The position numbers and the translations under genes were made by a program. From Pseudomaricurvus sp033283335 (GTDB lineage Bacteria > Pseudomonadota > Gammaproteobacteria > Pseudomonadales > Cellvibrionaceae): DNA of 64,000 nt. The notes beneath the pieces are model-generated. The model worked only from the letters and a program-made list of their open reading frames with translations, was not told where the DNA came from and did not search any database. The stretch lies in assembly GCA_033283335.1 (NCBI GenBank), contig JAWMQP010000008.1, forward strand, positions 62,001 through 126,000, read 5' to 3'. Positions 26,694 through 36,475 of the stretch are shown here, piece after piece (the stretch's first letter is position 1; each line of letters begins with the position of its first letter).

Positions 26694-27458
26694 GTGGTTA
26701 TCTTGCCGGGGAGCGCCGAGTCTTCGGTCGGTTTGTGTCTCTGGTATCTGCCAACCCTGTCATCGGCGGCCACCGACACTCTGCGCCGCAGTTTATCCGT
26801 TGCGGAGACCGCCCGTCTGCAACTGATCCGCGCGCCCTCTCGCCAGCGCCAATATCTGGCGGGGCATGTGCTGCTGCGTCGACTGTTGTCATTGATGCTG
26901 CCGGAGTGGGAGCAGGAGCACGTGTTAACGCTTGCTCCTGACGGAGAACAGTTGCAGCTGCAGGGGCCATCAGCACATCAGCTGGACTTTAACCTGTCTC
27001 ACAGCGGCGATTGGATTGCCGCCGTGGTTAGCCGACACTGCCGGGTGGGGGTGGATATCGAAATGCCCCGTCGACAGCGTGACTGTCTGGCCCTGGCGGA
27101 GGCGTTTTTTTCCCCGCAGGAGGTGGCGCAGCTTCAGGCGATGCCCGAACAGGGTCAGCGCGACCACTTTTATCGGCTGTGGACACTGAAAGAAAGTTTT
27201 CTCAAGGCCCAAAAAAGTGGGTTGTCGAGCGCTGGTCTGGCCACCGCTTTTGTCGCGGCGGATACGGCCAGCTTCTCCGCACCCTGGTTTGCCTATCCTT
27301 TTAGGCTGCCGTCTGCCAGGCCTGCTTCTGTACCCCTGTGGGGCGCGGTCAGTCTGTCCGCGTCCCTGTCGCAACCCCTGCCGATATGGAGTTGGTCGGG
27401 ACAGGGTTTTGAGGTGCTGGGGAGCGTCCCGATGAATCCCTGGTCGCCCCAGCCTTAA
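26694..27458 (+). CDS. 4'-phosphopantetheinyl transferase, Sfp type
   Basis: A 254-residue enzyme that moves the phosphopantetheine arm of coenzyme A to carrier-protein serines. The Sfp motifs are clear: VGVDIEMPRR (near residue 118, metal-binding Asp and Glu) and RLWTLKESFLKA (near residue 160, WxxKExxxK-type). FFSPQEVAQL lies between them. The start is a GTG at 26694. Its position beside the two carrier genes suggests it activates ApeE and ApeF, a role played by a cluster PPTase in other aryl polyene loci. It converges with uvrA, with a 14-base gap. Confidence 0.88.
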   Translation: MVILPGSAESSVGLCLWYLPTLSSAATDTLRRSLSVAETARLQLIRAPSRQRQYLAGHVLLRRLLSLMLPEWEQEHVLTLAPDGEQLQLQGPSAHQLDFNLSHSGDWIAAVVSRHCRVGVDIEMPRRQRDCLALAEAFFSPQEVAQLQAMPEQGQRDHFYRLWTLKESFLKAQKSGLSSAGLATAFVAADTASFSAPWFAYPFRLPSARPASVPLWGAVSLSASLSQPLPIWSWSGQGFEVLGSVPMNPWSPQP

Positions 27459-27472
27459 GTGACCGCAGCGGT

Positions 27473-30292
27473 TTACAGCATGGGCTTCAGAAAGCGCCCG
27501 GTGTGGGACTCGGGGTGGTCGGCGACGGCTTCCGGCGTGCCGGTGGCAATGATCTGACCGCCGCCACTGCCGCCTTCCGGCCCCAGATCGACGATCCAGT
27601 CGGCGGTTTTAATCACATCCAGGTTGTGTTCAATCACCACCACGGTGTTGCCGTGATCGCGCAGCCGGTGCAGCACATTCAGTAATTGCTGAATGTCGTG
27701 GAAATGCAAACCGGTAGTGGGCTCATCCAGGATGTACAGGGTTTTGCCGGTATCGCGCTTCGACAGCTCTTTAGCCAGTTTCACCCGCTGGGCCTCTCCA
27801 CCGGAGAGGGTGGTCGCCGCCTGGCCCAGGCGAATGTAGGACAGGCCCACATCGATCAGGGTCTGCAATTTCTTGGCGATGGACGGAATGGCATCGAAAA
27901 ACTCACGCGCGTCCTCCACGGTCAGGTCCAGCGCTTCGTGGATGTTCTTGCCCTTATATTTGATTTCCAGGGTTTCCCGGTTGTAGCGCTTGCCCTTACA
28001 CACATCGCAGGGCACGTAGATATCAGGCAGGAAATGCATTTCCACTTTCACCACGCCATCGCCCTGACAGGCTTCGCAGCGACCGCCCTTGACGTTAAAG
28101 CTGAAACGACCGGGTTTGTAGCCCCGCGAGCGAGCTTCCTGGGTGCCGGCAAACAGTTCCCGCATGGGGGTGAAAATGCCGGTGTAGGTGGCCGGGTTGG
28201 AGCGCGGGGTGCGACCGATGGGGCTCTGGTCGATGTCGACGCATTTGTCGAACAGGTCCATATTGTGCACCGCCGTGTGCGGTGCCGGGGTCAGGGTGGT
28301 GGCGCCGTTCAGGGCCGTGGCCGCCAGCGGGTAGAGGGTGGCGTTGATCAGGGTTGATTTACCGGAGCCGGACACGCCGGTGACACAGGTCATCAGTCCG
28401 GCCGGGATTTTCAGGGTAACGTTCTGCAGGTTGTTGCCGCTGGCGCCTTCCAGAATCAGCTCCTGGTCTTCCGGGTAGGGCGTGCGCTCACTGGGTACCT
28501 CGATTTTAACCTTGCCCGACAGGTACTTACCGGTCAGGGAGTTGGGGTTTTTCATCACCTGCTTGAGGGTGCCCTGGGCCACCACTTCACCGCCGTGGAC
28601 GCCGGCACCCGGGCCGATATCGAGAATGTGATCGGCCTGGCGGATGGCATCCTCATCGTGTTCCACCACGATTACTGTATTGCCCAGGTCGCGCAGATGG
28701 ATGAGGGTATTGAGCAGACGGTCGTTATCGCGCTGGTGCAGGCCAATGGAGGGCTCATCGAGGATGTACATCACACCCACCAGTCCGGCGCCAATCTGGC
28801 TGGCCAGGCGGATGCGCTGGGCCTCGCCGCCGGAGAGGGTTTCGGCACTGCGATTCAAGGTCAGGTAATTGAGGCCCACATCCACCAGGAAGCGAAAGCG
28901 ATCGCGCAGTTCCTTGAGGATCTTGTCGGCGATTTCACCGCGGGCGCCGGTGAAAGTCAGCTGGCTGAAGTAGTCGTGGGCTTCCCCTACCGGCAGGTTG
29001 GTAATTTCCGGCAGAGTGCGCTCGTCCACAAACACATTGCGGGCATCGCGGCGCAGGCGGGTGCCTTCACATTCCGGGCAGGCCTGGCTGGAGACAAACT
29101 TGGCCAGCTCGTCGCGCACACTTTGGGATTCGGTCTCCTTGTAGCGCCGACTCATGTTGTTGATCACGCCTTCGAAGGTGTGGTTGCGGTGGTACACATC
29201 GCCCTTGTCGTTGGTGTAGCTGAAGTTGATCACTTCTTCTCCAGAGCCAAACAGAATCGCGTTCTGGAGCTTCTTGCTCAGCTTTTCCCAGGGCTTGTCG
29301 ATGGAGAAGCCGTAGTGGTCCGCCAGTGAATTGAGCAGGTGAAAATAGTAGAAGTTGCGTCGGTCCCAGCCGCGAATGGCGCCCTCGGCGAGCGACGCCT
29401 CCGGAAACTGGATCACTTTTTTTACATCGAAAAACTGACTCACGCCGAGGCCGTCACAGCTGGGGCAGGCGCCGGCCGGGTTGTTGAAGGAAAACAGCCG
29501 CGGCTCCAGTTCCGTCAGCGAGTAGTCGCACACCGGGCAGGCGTGTTTGGCGGAAAAGGTGCGGTCTTCCTCTTCGCCGTCCATAAAGCTGATGCTGGCC
29601 AGGCCGTCGGTCAGCTGCAGGGCGGTCTCAAAGGATTCGGCCAGGCGGATCTGCAGGTCATCGCGCACTTTAAAACGGTCCACCACCACGTCGATGGAGT
29701 GTTTCTTTTTCTTGTCGAGCTTGGGCACATCGTCGAGATCGGTGACCACACCGTCGATGCGGGCGCGGATAAAGCCGTCGCGGCGCAGCTGCTCGAAGGT
29801 GTGCAAATGCTCACCCTTGCGATCGCGCACCACCGGCGCCAGCAGCATGATTTTGGTGCCTTCTGGCAGGCTTAACACCTGATCCACCATTTCACTCACG
29901 GTCTGCGCCGACAGCGGCTCGCCGTGAATCGGACAGCGGGGTTCGCCCACCCGGGCAAACAGCAGGCGCAGGTAGTCGTAAATCTCAGTGATGGTGCCCA
30001 CAGTTGAGCGGGGGTTGTGGGAGGTGGATTTCTGTTCAATGGAAATGGCCGGACTCAGACCTTCCACATGATCCACATCCGGTTTTTCCATCATCGACAG
30101 GAATTGACGGGCGTAGGTGGACAGGGATTCCACATAGCGACGCTGGCCCTCGGCGTAAAGGGTGTCAAACGCCAGGGATGACTTGCCGGAACCGGACAGA
30201 CCGGTGATGACAATGAGTTTGTCCCGGGGCAGGTCCAGGTCGAGGTTTTTCAGGTTGTGGGTGCGGGCACCGCGTACGTATATCGTATCCAC
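27473..30292 (-). CDS. uvrA: Excinuclease ABC subunit A
   Basis: A 939-residue damage-recognition ATPase of nucleotide excision repair. Both ABC modules are complete: Walker A sequences GLSGSGKSSLAF (near residue 32) and GVSGSGKSTLINA (near 640), two LSGGEAQR signatures, and zinc-finger cysteine pairs (CPVCDYS...CPSCDG and CEACQGDG...CDVCKG). The start is a GTG at 30292 that gives DTIYVRGARTHNLKN, the usual beginning. Unlike E. coli uvrA, I see no CTGT-N8-ACAG SOS box in the upstream gap. Confidence 0.97.
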   Translation of the reverse strand: MDTIYVRGARTHNLKNLDLDLPRDKLIVITGLSGSGKSSLAFDTLYAEGQRRYVESLSTYARQFLSMMEKPDVDHVEGLSPAISIEQKSTSHNPRSTVGTITEIYDYLRLLFARVGEPRCPIHGEPLSAQTVSEMVDQVLSLPEGTKIMLLAPVVRDRKGEHLHTFEQLRRDGFIRARIDGVVTDLDDVPKLDKKKKHSIDVVVDRFKVRDDLQIRLAESFETALQLTDGLASISFMDGEEEDRTFSAKHACPVCDYSLTELEPRLFSFNNPAGACPSCDGLGVSQFFDVKKVIQFPEASLAEGAIRGWDRRNFYYFHLLNSLADHYGFSIDKPWEKLSKKLQNAILFGSGEEVINFSYTNDKGDVYHRNHTFEGVINNMSRRYKETESQSVRDELAKFVSSQACPECEGTRLRRDARNVFVDERTLPEITNLPVGEAHDYFSQLTFTGARGEIADKILKELRDRFRFLVDVGLNYLTLNRSAETLSGGEAQRIRLASQIGAGLVGVMYILDEPSIGLHQRDNDRLLNTLIHLRDLGNTVIVVEHDEDAIRQADHILDIGPGAGVHGGEVVAQGTLKQVMKNPNSLTGKYLSGKVKIEVPSERTPYPEDQELILEGASGNNLQNVTLKIPAGLMTCVTGVSGSGKSTLINATLYPLAATALNGATTLTPAPHTAVHNMDLFDKCVDIDQSPIGRTPRSNPATYTGIFTPMRELFAGTQEARSRGYKPGRFSFNVKGGRCEACQGDGVVKVEMHFLPDIYVPCDVCKGKRYNRETLEIKYKGKNIHEALDLTVEDAREFFDAIPSIAKKLQTLIDVGLSYIRLGQAATTLSGGEAQRVKLAKELSKRDTGKTLYILDEPTTGLHFHDIQQLLNVLHRLRDHGNTVVVIEHNLDVIKTADWIVDLGPEGGSGGGQIIATGTPEAVADHPESHTGRFLKPML

Positions 30293-30548
30293 AGAAAGTC
30301 CAGAGAGTCCGTCAAAATCAATAAACGGGCTAGTATACGCGCATTGGGTGTCATTGGACTACGTCTGTGGTGGTTTGATAGAGGCGCGATGACTATTGCC
30401 AAAGAGGTGACCGGCATTGCACCGATGGCACTTAAAACAACAAGATCCAGATGCAATTGTTTTAACCACTGTCACAAAAGTTTCATTTTAGAAAAGGAAA
30501 CTCTGCCGACTTAAGAGACAGTCAAAATTATCAGAGATCTATGAATCT

Positions 30549-32165
30549 ATGAAACTCAGAGTGCGCAGCAAGCTCCTGCTGCTAGTAGTGATACCCGTTT
30601 TGGCAGCCTTGGGAATTGCTGCCTTGGGAGTCAACTCCCTGTTGACGGTTACCCAGACAGCGACACAGCTGACCGAAGACCGTGTGATTCCGGTTTGGCG
30701 TTTGAGTCGTATCGCCAGGCACTATACCCAAAATGTGGTCGATCTGGCGCATAAGACTCGTGCTCAGATGCTGTTCTGGCACGAGGCGGAAGGTGTGTTG
30801 AATAACGCCTCGGCACTGATTGACCGTGAATGGAAGGTCTACCTGGAAGGCCCCTTAACCGAGACTGAGCGGACGATACTGAACCGCTATCCCAACGCCA
30901 TTGAGCAGGCCCATCAGAGTATTCAGAAGTTACAGGGGTACATTGATGAGCAGTCCAGCTACAGCATTGGTAACTATGTGGATCTGGAATTGTATCTGGA
31001 AATCGATCCGGTACTGGGATTGATTGACGAGTTGGTTCAGGCTCAGGAGCAGTTGGCCAAAGAGGCTGGCGATCGGGCCCAGCAAGTGGCGGATGCCGGG
31101 GTGCAGCGTCTGGTTGCTGCCGTTATTGGCACCATATTGTTTGTAGTGTTGCTGGGCTGGTGGCTGAATGCCGGTATTACCCGCCGTATGGATCGCATGT
31201 TATCGGTGATTACCGAGATTGAACTCCACAAAGACTTGTCCATCCGTGCCAACTTGCCCCAGGGGGATGAATTTGGGGATATGGGGCGTCGCTTTGATCG
31301 CATGATGGCGGAAATAGGTCAGCTGATCGCCCAGTTGCAGCAGATGGGAGTGGGCATGACCGACGCAGCCACTAACCTGTTGAAGGTCAATGAGCAGAGT
31401 AAGCAACAGGCGGTAGAGCAGAGCCAGGATATAGCCACGGTGGTGGATGGTATGGCGCAAGTGCACGCGGCTACCGATGTGGTGTTGGGGAATGTGGAAG
31501 CCGCTGACGAGGTCAGCCGTGATGCCAGGGAGAAAGCGTTAACCGGTGACCAGACGGTGCAGGACACCGTCGCGGCTATCAACAGTGTGGCCCAGATTGT
31601 CAAAAGCTCGGCCAGTGGTATGGAGCAGTTGCGGCGCGACAGTGACAATATTGGCTCGGTACTGGAAGTGATCAAGTCCATTGCCGAGCAGACCAATTTG
31701 CTGGCCCTGAATGCGGCTATAGAGGCGGCTCGTGCTGGCGAGCAGGGACGGGGCTTTGCGGTGGTCGCCGACGAAGTCCGGCAGCTGGCCAGCCGTACCT
31801 CCGCGTCGACGTTGGAAATTCAGGAAATCATCAGTAATCTGCAGCAGGGCACCCAGGCAGCTTCCCGGCAAATGCTGGAGGGGGCCTCGGCCACTGACCT
31901 GGCGGTTCAACAAGCCCAGCGAGCCGGTGTCGCCCTGGTCTCGCTGACCGAGGGGTTCGTCACCATTGGCGAGCGTTCAAAAGCCATCAAAACCGCCTGC
32001 ACTCAACAGCGACAATTGATTGATGTGGCGGCATCCGGCGCGGAACGGGTCGATGAGCTGGCTCAGCAGGGGGCTTCATTGGCATCAGAGACTCTCGATT
32101 CCAGTCGTTCCGTCAAACAGTTGGCCTCTGAGCTCGGGGTCAAGCTCAAGGCGTTTCGGGTTTGA
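30549..32165 (+). CDS. Methyl-accepting chemotaxis protein
   Basis: A 538-residue receptor. Helix 1 (about residues 8-33) and helix 2 (about 185-208, AAVIGTILFVVLLGWWL) bracket a mostly helical periplasmic sensor of about 150 residues, like the four-helix-bundle sensors. A HAMP linker follows (RMDRMLSVITEIELHKDLSI), then the cytoplasmic coiled coil with the signalling tip SIAEQTNLLALNAAIEAARA near residue 380 and GFAVVADEVRQLA. It passes ligand signals to CheA/CheW, none of which are encoded here. There is no C-terminal pentapeptide for methylase docking. Ligand unknown. Confidence 0.92.
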   Translation: MKLRVRSKLLLLVVIPVLAALGIAALGVNSLLTVTQTATQLTEDRVIPVWRLSRIARHYTQNVVDLAHKTRAQMLFWHEAEGVLNNASALIDREWKVYLEGPLTETERTILNRYPNAIEQAHQSIQKLQGYIDEQSSYSIGNYVDLELYLEIDPVLGLIDELVQAQEQLAKEAGDRAQQVADAGVQRLVAAVIGTILFVVLLGWWLNAGITRRMDRMLSVITEIELHKDLSIRANLPQGDEFGDMGRRFDRMMAEIGQLIAQLQQMGVGMTDAATNLLKVNEQSKQQAVEQSQDIATVVDGMAQVHAATDVVLGNVEAADEVSRDAREKALTGDQTVQDTVAAINSVAQIVKSSASGMEQLRRDSDNIGSVLEVIKSIAEQTNLLALNAAIEAARAGEQGRGFAVVADEVRQLASRTSASTLEIQEIISNLQQGTQAASRQMLEGASATDLAVQQAQRAGVALVSLTEGFVTIGERSKAIKTACTQQRQLIDVAASGAERVDELAQQGASLASETLDSSRSVKQLASELGVKLKAFRV

Positions 32166-32235
32166 TCAGTCGCCCAGAACAGGGGGTGGGCGTGTTACAC
32201 TGCGCCTCCTAAATCGTTGTATCCAGGAACTTCCC

Positions 32236-33627
32236 TTGCAAACTACCGCTTTTGACCAAACTGCGCTTCCCGCCGTTTTTCAACCCAATCTGAAGGCGTT
32301 GGGTTACCACCAGATGACCCCCGTGCAGGCGCAAAGCCTGCCGCTGATGCTGGCTGGCCGCGACGTCATTGTTCAGGCTCGAACCGGCTCGGGTAAAACG
32401 GTGGCCTTTGGCCTCGGATTATTGGCCAAGCTGGAGGTGGAGCGATTTCGGGTGCAGACCCTGGTGCTGTGTCCAACCCGCGAGCTGGCCGATCAGGTGG
32501 CAAGGGAAATCCGCCGTCTCGCACGGGCCATTCACAACGTTAAGGTTCTGACCTTGTGCGGGGGCATGCCGTTCGGCCCCCAGATCGGTTCGCTCGAACA
32601 CGGCGCCCATATTATCGTCGGCACACCGGGGCGAATCGAAGAGCACATTCGCAAGCAGCGCCTGGATTTAAGCGGTGTGCAAACCCTGGTCTTGGACGAA
32701 GCTGACCGCATGCTGGATATGGGGTTTCAGGCCAGCCTCGACAATATCGTGGCCGAGCTGCCTGATCAGCGACAAACCCTGCTGTTCAGCGCCACCTTTC
32801 CCGATGAGATTGAGCGGATTGCCCAGCGGGTCACCCGCAATGCCGAGCGGGTGGTGGTGCAGTCAGAGGCCAAGACCTCAACCATCGAACAGTTTTTTTA
32901 CCTGGTGGCCGATGAGGCGCATCGACGTGAGGCGGTGTGCCGTTTACTGCAGCAGGACCGACCCACATCCGCGCTGGTGTTCTGTAACACCAAGCGTGAA
33001 TGTGACGAGGTGACCGAAAGCCTGCGCCAACAGGGCTTCGCCGCCCTGGCGCTGCACGGCGACATGATCCAGCGCGACCGCGATCAGGTGCTGGTGCGGT
33101 TTGCCAATCGCAGCGCCTCGGTGCTGGTGGCGACCGACGTGGCCGCTCGCGGGCTGGATATCGATGCTCTGGATGTGGTGATCAATTACCACATTGCCCG
33201 CGATGCCGAGGTGCATGTGCACCGTATCGGCCGCACCGGTCGGGCCGGTCTCCACGGCCGCGCCCATACCCTCTACACACCGCCGGAAGGTTTTAAACTG
33301 GAGCGGCTGGAGGCCGAGCCGGCGGTTGAAATCCAACTGGCCGAATTACCCCCTGAATCCGTTCTGCAACAGGCGCCGGTGAAACCGCCCATGGTTACCC
33401 TGCAGATCGACGGTGGCAAAAAGAACAAAGTCCGGCCTGGGGATATTCTCGGTGCCCTGACCGGAGCCAACGGTGTCAGTGGTGACGATGTGGGAAAAAT
33501 CCATGTTTTTGATTTTTGCGCCTATGTGGCGGTCAAGCGTGACGTCGCCAAAGTGGCTTTGACCAAGCTGGGGCAGGGCAAGCTGAAAGGACGCAATTTT
33601 CGGGTCAGGCAGCTGCGCGGACGCTGA
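32236..33627 (+). CDS. dbpA: ATP-dependent RNA helicase DbpA
   Basis: A 463-residue DEAD-box helicase. Motifs in order: Q-motif region MTPVQAQSLP, ARTGSGKT, PTRELA, LDEADRMLDMGF, FSATFP, and HRIGRTGRAG. The last 75 residues (VTLQIDGGKKNKVRPGDILGAL and following) are the DbpA RNA-binding domain that recognises 23S rRNA hairpin 92, so it acts in large-subunit assembly. I place the start at the TTG at 32236: AGGA lies 7 bases upstream and the protein begins QTTAFDQTALPAVF, as DbpA proteins do. The open frame upstream overlaps the chemotaxis gene in another frame and is not protein-like. Confidence 0.93.
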   Translation: MQTTAFDQTALPAVFQPNLKALGYHQMTPVQAQSLPLMLAGRDVIVQARTGSGKTVAFGLGLLAKLEVERFRVQTLVLCPTRELADQVAREIRRLARAIHNVKVLTLCGGMPFGPQIGSLEHGAHIIVGTPGRIEEHIRKQRLDLSGVQTLVLDEADRMLDMGFQASLDNIVAELPDQRQTLLFSATFPDEIERIAQRVTRNAERVVVQSEAKTSTIEQFFYLVADEAHRREAVCRLLQQDRPTSALVFCNTKRECDEVTESLRQQGFAALALHGDMIQRDRDQVLVRFANRSASVLVATDVAARGLDIDALDVVINYHIARDAEVHVHRIGRTGRAGLHGRAHTLYTPPEGFKLERLEAEPAVEIQLAELPPESVLQQAPVKPPMVTLQIDGGKKNKVRPGDILGALTGANGVSGDDVGKIHVFDFCAYVAVKRDVAKVALTKLGQGKLKGRNFRVRQLRGR

Positions 33628-33630
33628 TCC

Positions 33631-33948
33631 ATGTTGCACCTGCTTTTACACGCGCTGGTGCCCTTGTGTGTGGCGCTGGTGTTTTTTCGGCGCCGCTGGC
33701 AATGGGCCTGGCTGGTGATGATGGCCACCATGCTGGTGGATCTCGATCACTTGCTGGCGACCCCCATTTACGATCCGTCTCGATGCAGTATCGGCTTCCA
33801 CCCGTTGCACCGGCTGTGGCCGATTTTGGTGTATGTGACCGCTTGCTGCTTTCGGCAAACCCGCTGGGTCGGCCTGGGGCTGGTCATACATATGGCCCTC
33901 GACAGTATCGATTGCCAGGTTACCAATGGCGTCTGGTATCAGCACTGA
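33631..33948 (+). CDS. Small membrane protein, DUF6122 family
   Basis: A 105-residue integral membrane protein with three to four hydrophobic segments. Conserved polar residues lie within or beside the helices: DLDHLL after MVDL, IGFHPLHR, and IHMALDSIDC. The pattern of Asp and His pairs resembles metal-dependent membrane hydrolases such as the YdjM/DUF457 group, but no activity is known. The gene starts three bases after the dbpA stop, so it is probably cotranscribed. Confidence 0.75.
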   Translation: MLHLLLHALVPLCVALVFFRRRWQWAWLVMMATMLVDLDHLLATPIYDPSRCSIGFHPLHRLWPILVYVTACCFRQTRWVGLGLVIHMALDSIDCQVTNGVWYQH

Positions 33949-34142
33949 AATGGCGCATGAATTTCTCTGGTGTCCCTACCCCTTTGGGTGTATGTTGCCG
34001 TTTTTTCAGGCCTGCTAGCCTTCAATAGCCGTCGCAAACATCACGACGTTAAACCCTGACGTCCGAGCAGGTCCCCCTGTATCGAGAACACTGCCTTGTG
34101 CGTAACCCAGTTGTTGCATTAATCCATCAAAAGGAGTGACTC

Positions 34143-35078
34143 GTGTCTGCAACCCGTTTTCCCGGTGCCGGTAGCCCCGATTACAGCGCCACCTACAGCA
34201 ATATCTACTCTTACCTGGCCCTGCCGTTCAGTCGTGACATGACCGACGATATCGACGCAGTGGTCATGGGAGTGCCGTTCGACCTGGCCACCACCGGCCG
34301 TTCCGGCACCCGTTTTGGTCCCACCGGTATTCGCCAGGCATCAGCGCAGTTGCGCTGGGAAGAAAAGCGTTTTCCCTGGCGCTTTGCCCTGTCCGACGCC
34401 TATAACGTGGTGGACTACGGCGATATCGACTTTCAGGAAGGCAGCGCCGATGAAATGATGGAGCGGGTGACCGCCACCGCCAGCGAGATTCTGGCGGCGG
34501 GTAAAAAGCTCATTACCCTGGGCGGCGATCACTTTATCAGCCTGCCATTGTTGCGCGCGGTGCACGCCCAGCACGGTCCGGTGGCGCTGCTGCATTTCGA
34601 TGCCCACACCGACACCGAGCCCACCGAGGCGAAGTACAACCACGGTTCCATGTTTTATCGTGCCGCCAAAGAGGGGTTGTATGACCCATCTGCCAGCGTG
34701 CAGGTCGGCATCCGCACGGAATACGACTACGACGATCATGAACTGACCGTACTGGACGCCAGCTGGATCAATAACCACAGCGTCAGTGATGTGACGGATC
34801 GGATCAAAGCCGTGATTGGTGATCGTCCGGTGTACCTGAGTTTCGATATTGATTGTATTGATCCGGCCTTTGCCCCGGGTACCGGCACGCCGGTAGCAGG
34901 CGGTTTGACCACCGACCGTGCCCTGCAGATTATTCGCTCCCTCGGCGACCTGAACCTGGTAGGGCTCGACCTGATGGAAGTCGCTCCGGTGTACGATCAC
35001 GCGGAAGTGACCTGCCTGGCTGGCGCCACCCTGGTGCTGGATATGCTCTACCTGCTGGCCAGTCAAAAAGCGGGTTAA
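34143..35078 (+). CDS. speB: Agmatinase (ureohydrolase)
   Basis: A 311-residue binuclear manganese ureohydrolase. Metal ligands appear in GGDHFISLP (near residue 127), HFDAHTDTE (near 150) and SFDIDCIDPAFAPGTGTP (near 233). It hydrolyses agmatine to putrescine and urea. The GTG start at 34143 follows AAAAGGAG at 7 bases. The family also includes guanidinobutyrase and proclavaminate hydrolase; the N-terminal region PFSRDM with GVPFDLATTGRSGTRFGP fits agmatinase best. No speA lies nearby. Confidence 0.88.
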   Translation: MSATRFPGAGSPDYSATYSNIYSYLALPFSRDMTDDIDAVVMGVPFDLATTGRSGTRFGPTGIRQASAQLRWEEKRFPWRFALSDAYNVVDYGDIDFQEGSADEMMERVTATASEILAAGKKLITLGGDHFISLPLLRAVHAQHGPVALLHFDAHTDTEPTEAKYNHGSMFYRAAKEGLYDPSASVQVGIRTEYDYDDHELTVLDASWINNHSVSDVTDRIKAVIGDRPVYLSFDIDCIDPAFAPGTGTPVAGGLTTDRALQIIRSLGDLNLVGLDLMEVAPVYDHAEVTCLAGATLVLDMLYLLASQKAG

Positions 35079-35169
35079 GTCGCTACGACCTTTGGTCAGA
35101 GTCTGCTAGTCTGGCCCTTTTGGACGCTCTCCCCGAGTTTTGTCCGATTGGGCTGGATTACTCCTTATC

Positions 35170-36318
35170 ATGAACCCCTTACTCGCTGCCGCCCTGGCCT
35201 TTGCGCTGTCACAAGTGCTGTTGACGGCACTGTTATTCTTTCGCAACCGCGAGCAGTGGTCTTTACCGGAACGTCTTTACGGGGTCTTTCTGATCGCTGT
35301 GACCGGCTACTTGCTGGCACCACTGTTCACCTCTTCCGGGATGTCGTTGCTGTTGAACGCAGTACAAACCCTGGTGCCCGGAACCTTTTGGTTGTTTACC
35401 GCCAGTCTATTCGACGATCGTTTTCGCCTGCGAGCCTGGCAGTTGCTGTTGGTGGCCATAACCACGGTTCTGCCTACCACTGGCAAGGTTTTTGGGGTTG
35501 GCAAAGACTCACTGGCGGAGGCGGTGTTGATTGGCTTGCCCCAAGGATTGGAGTTTGTGCTGATGGGACTGGCGCTGTGGGCGGTGGTGCGCTTCTGGCG
35601 CGATGATCTGGTGCAGGCTCGGCGAGATCTGCGCGGCTGGTTTTGTGGCGTAATAGGGCTTTATATCCTGGTCTTGTTGCTGATGCGTGAGCTCTTCTTT
35701 GCCGGTGAGGCCTGGCTGGACTCGGGGCAGTATCTGTCGGTGGGGTTGATGTTGCTGATGACCAACGGGGTTTTACTGGAGGCCAAAGCCGGTGTGTTTC
35801 ATTTCAGAAATCCATTGGAGCTCAGGCGCGATTCGGAAATCATTGCACCAGTCGCAACGGCTATAGCAGCTAACTCTGATCCCGACTCTCAATCGCTAAC
35901 CGGCAGATTGGTACAATCCTCACCGGCGGTTGAAACGGAGGTGCCGGTCGAGTTGCTGCAACAACTGACTGAGCTGATGGAAGAGCAGGCTATCTACCGC
36001 CAGATGGGCCTGACCATCGGTCAGGTTGCCAGCCAGTTGCAGATGCCGGAATACCGCCTGCGCAAAACCATCAACACCGGCCTGGGTTATCGCAACTTCA
36101 ACGATTTTCTCAATACCTATCGTATCCGGGAAGCTTGTCAGCGTTTAGAAGACCCGCAACAGAAAGACATTCCGATTCTGACCATCGCGCTGGATACCGG
36201 CTTTCGCTCTCTCAGTTCGTTCAATAAGGCGTTTAAAGAATCCCAGGGGCAAACCCCCACCGAATACCGCCAGGCCAGCCAGTCGGGAATGGGTGTGGTC
36301 AAAACCTGCACTGTCTGA
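35170..36318 (+). CDS. Membrane-anchored AraC-family transcription regulator
   Basis: A 382-residue protein. The first 210 residues contain six to seven hydrophobic helices (from LLAAALAFALSQVLLTALLFF to LSVGLMLLMTNGVLL), and the last 100 form an AraC-type DNA-binding domain: two helix-turn-helix units, TIGQVASQLQMPEYRLRKTI and LTIALDTGFRSLSSFNKAFKE, followed by GQTPTEYR. The ATG at 35170 is preferred over an upstream TTG. It probably senses a signal at the membrane. It lies 157 bases before the di-haem peroxidase gene on the same strand, making that gene a likely target. Confidence 0.87.
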   Translation: MNPLLAAALAFALSQVLLTALLFFRNREQWSLPERLYGVFLIAVTGYLLAPLFTSSGMSLLLNAVQTLVPGTFWLFTASLFDDRFRLRAWQLLLVAITTVLPTTGKVFGVGKDSLAEAVLIGLPQGLEFVLMGLALWAVVRFWRDDLVQARRDLRGWFCGVIGLYILVLLLMRELFFAGEAWLDSGQYLSVGLMLLMTNGVLLEAKAGVFHFRNPLELRRDSEIIAPVATAIAANSDPDSQSLTGRLVQSSPAVETEVPVELLQQLTELMEEQAIYRQMGLTIGQVASQLQMPEYRLRKTINTGLGYRNFNDFLNTYRIREACQRLEDPQQKDIPILTIALDTGFRSLSSFNKAFKESQGQTPTEYRQASQSGMGVVKTCTV

Positions 36319-36475
36319 GCGTTTGCCAGGCGTCCGTCTGACGAAATTGTAAAATCAGCAGTCGAAATTTGCTTTTTTACTGACGTATTTCTGAAATCCG
36401 GGAGATATCCTCACCGGTGCGCGGCATACTGCGGTCACAATTCCAATAAGTGATGTTCCCGAGAGGTATGCCCTG

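Noticed and set aside
28595..29875. Plus-strand open frames opposite uvrA
   Set aside because: They coincide with conserved UvrA coding sequence and have no ribosome sites or family features.
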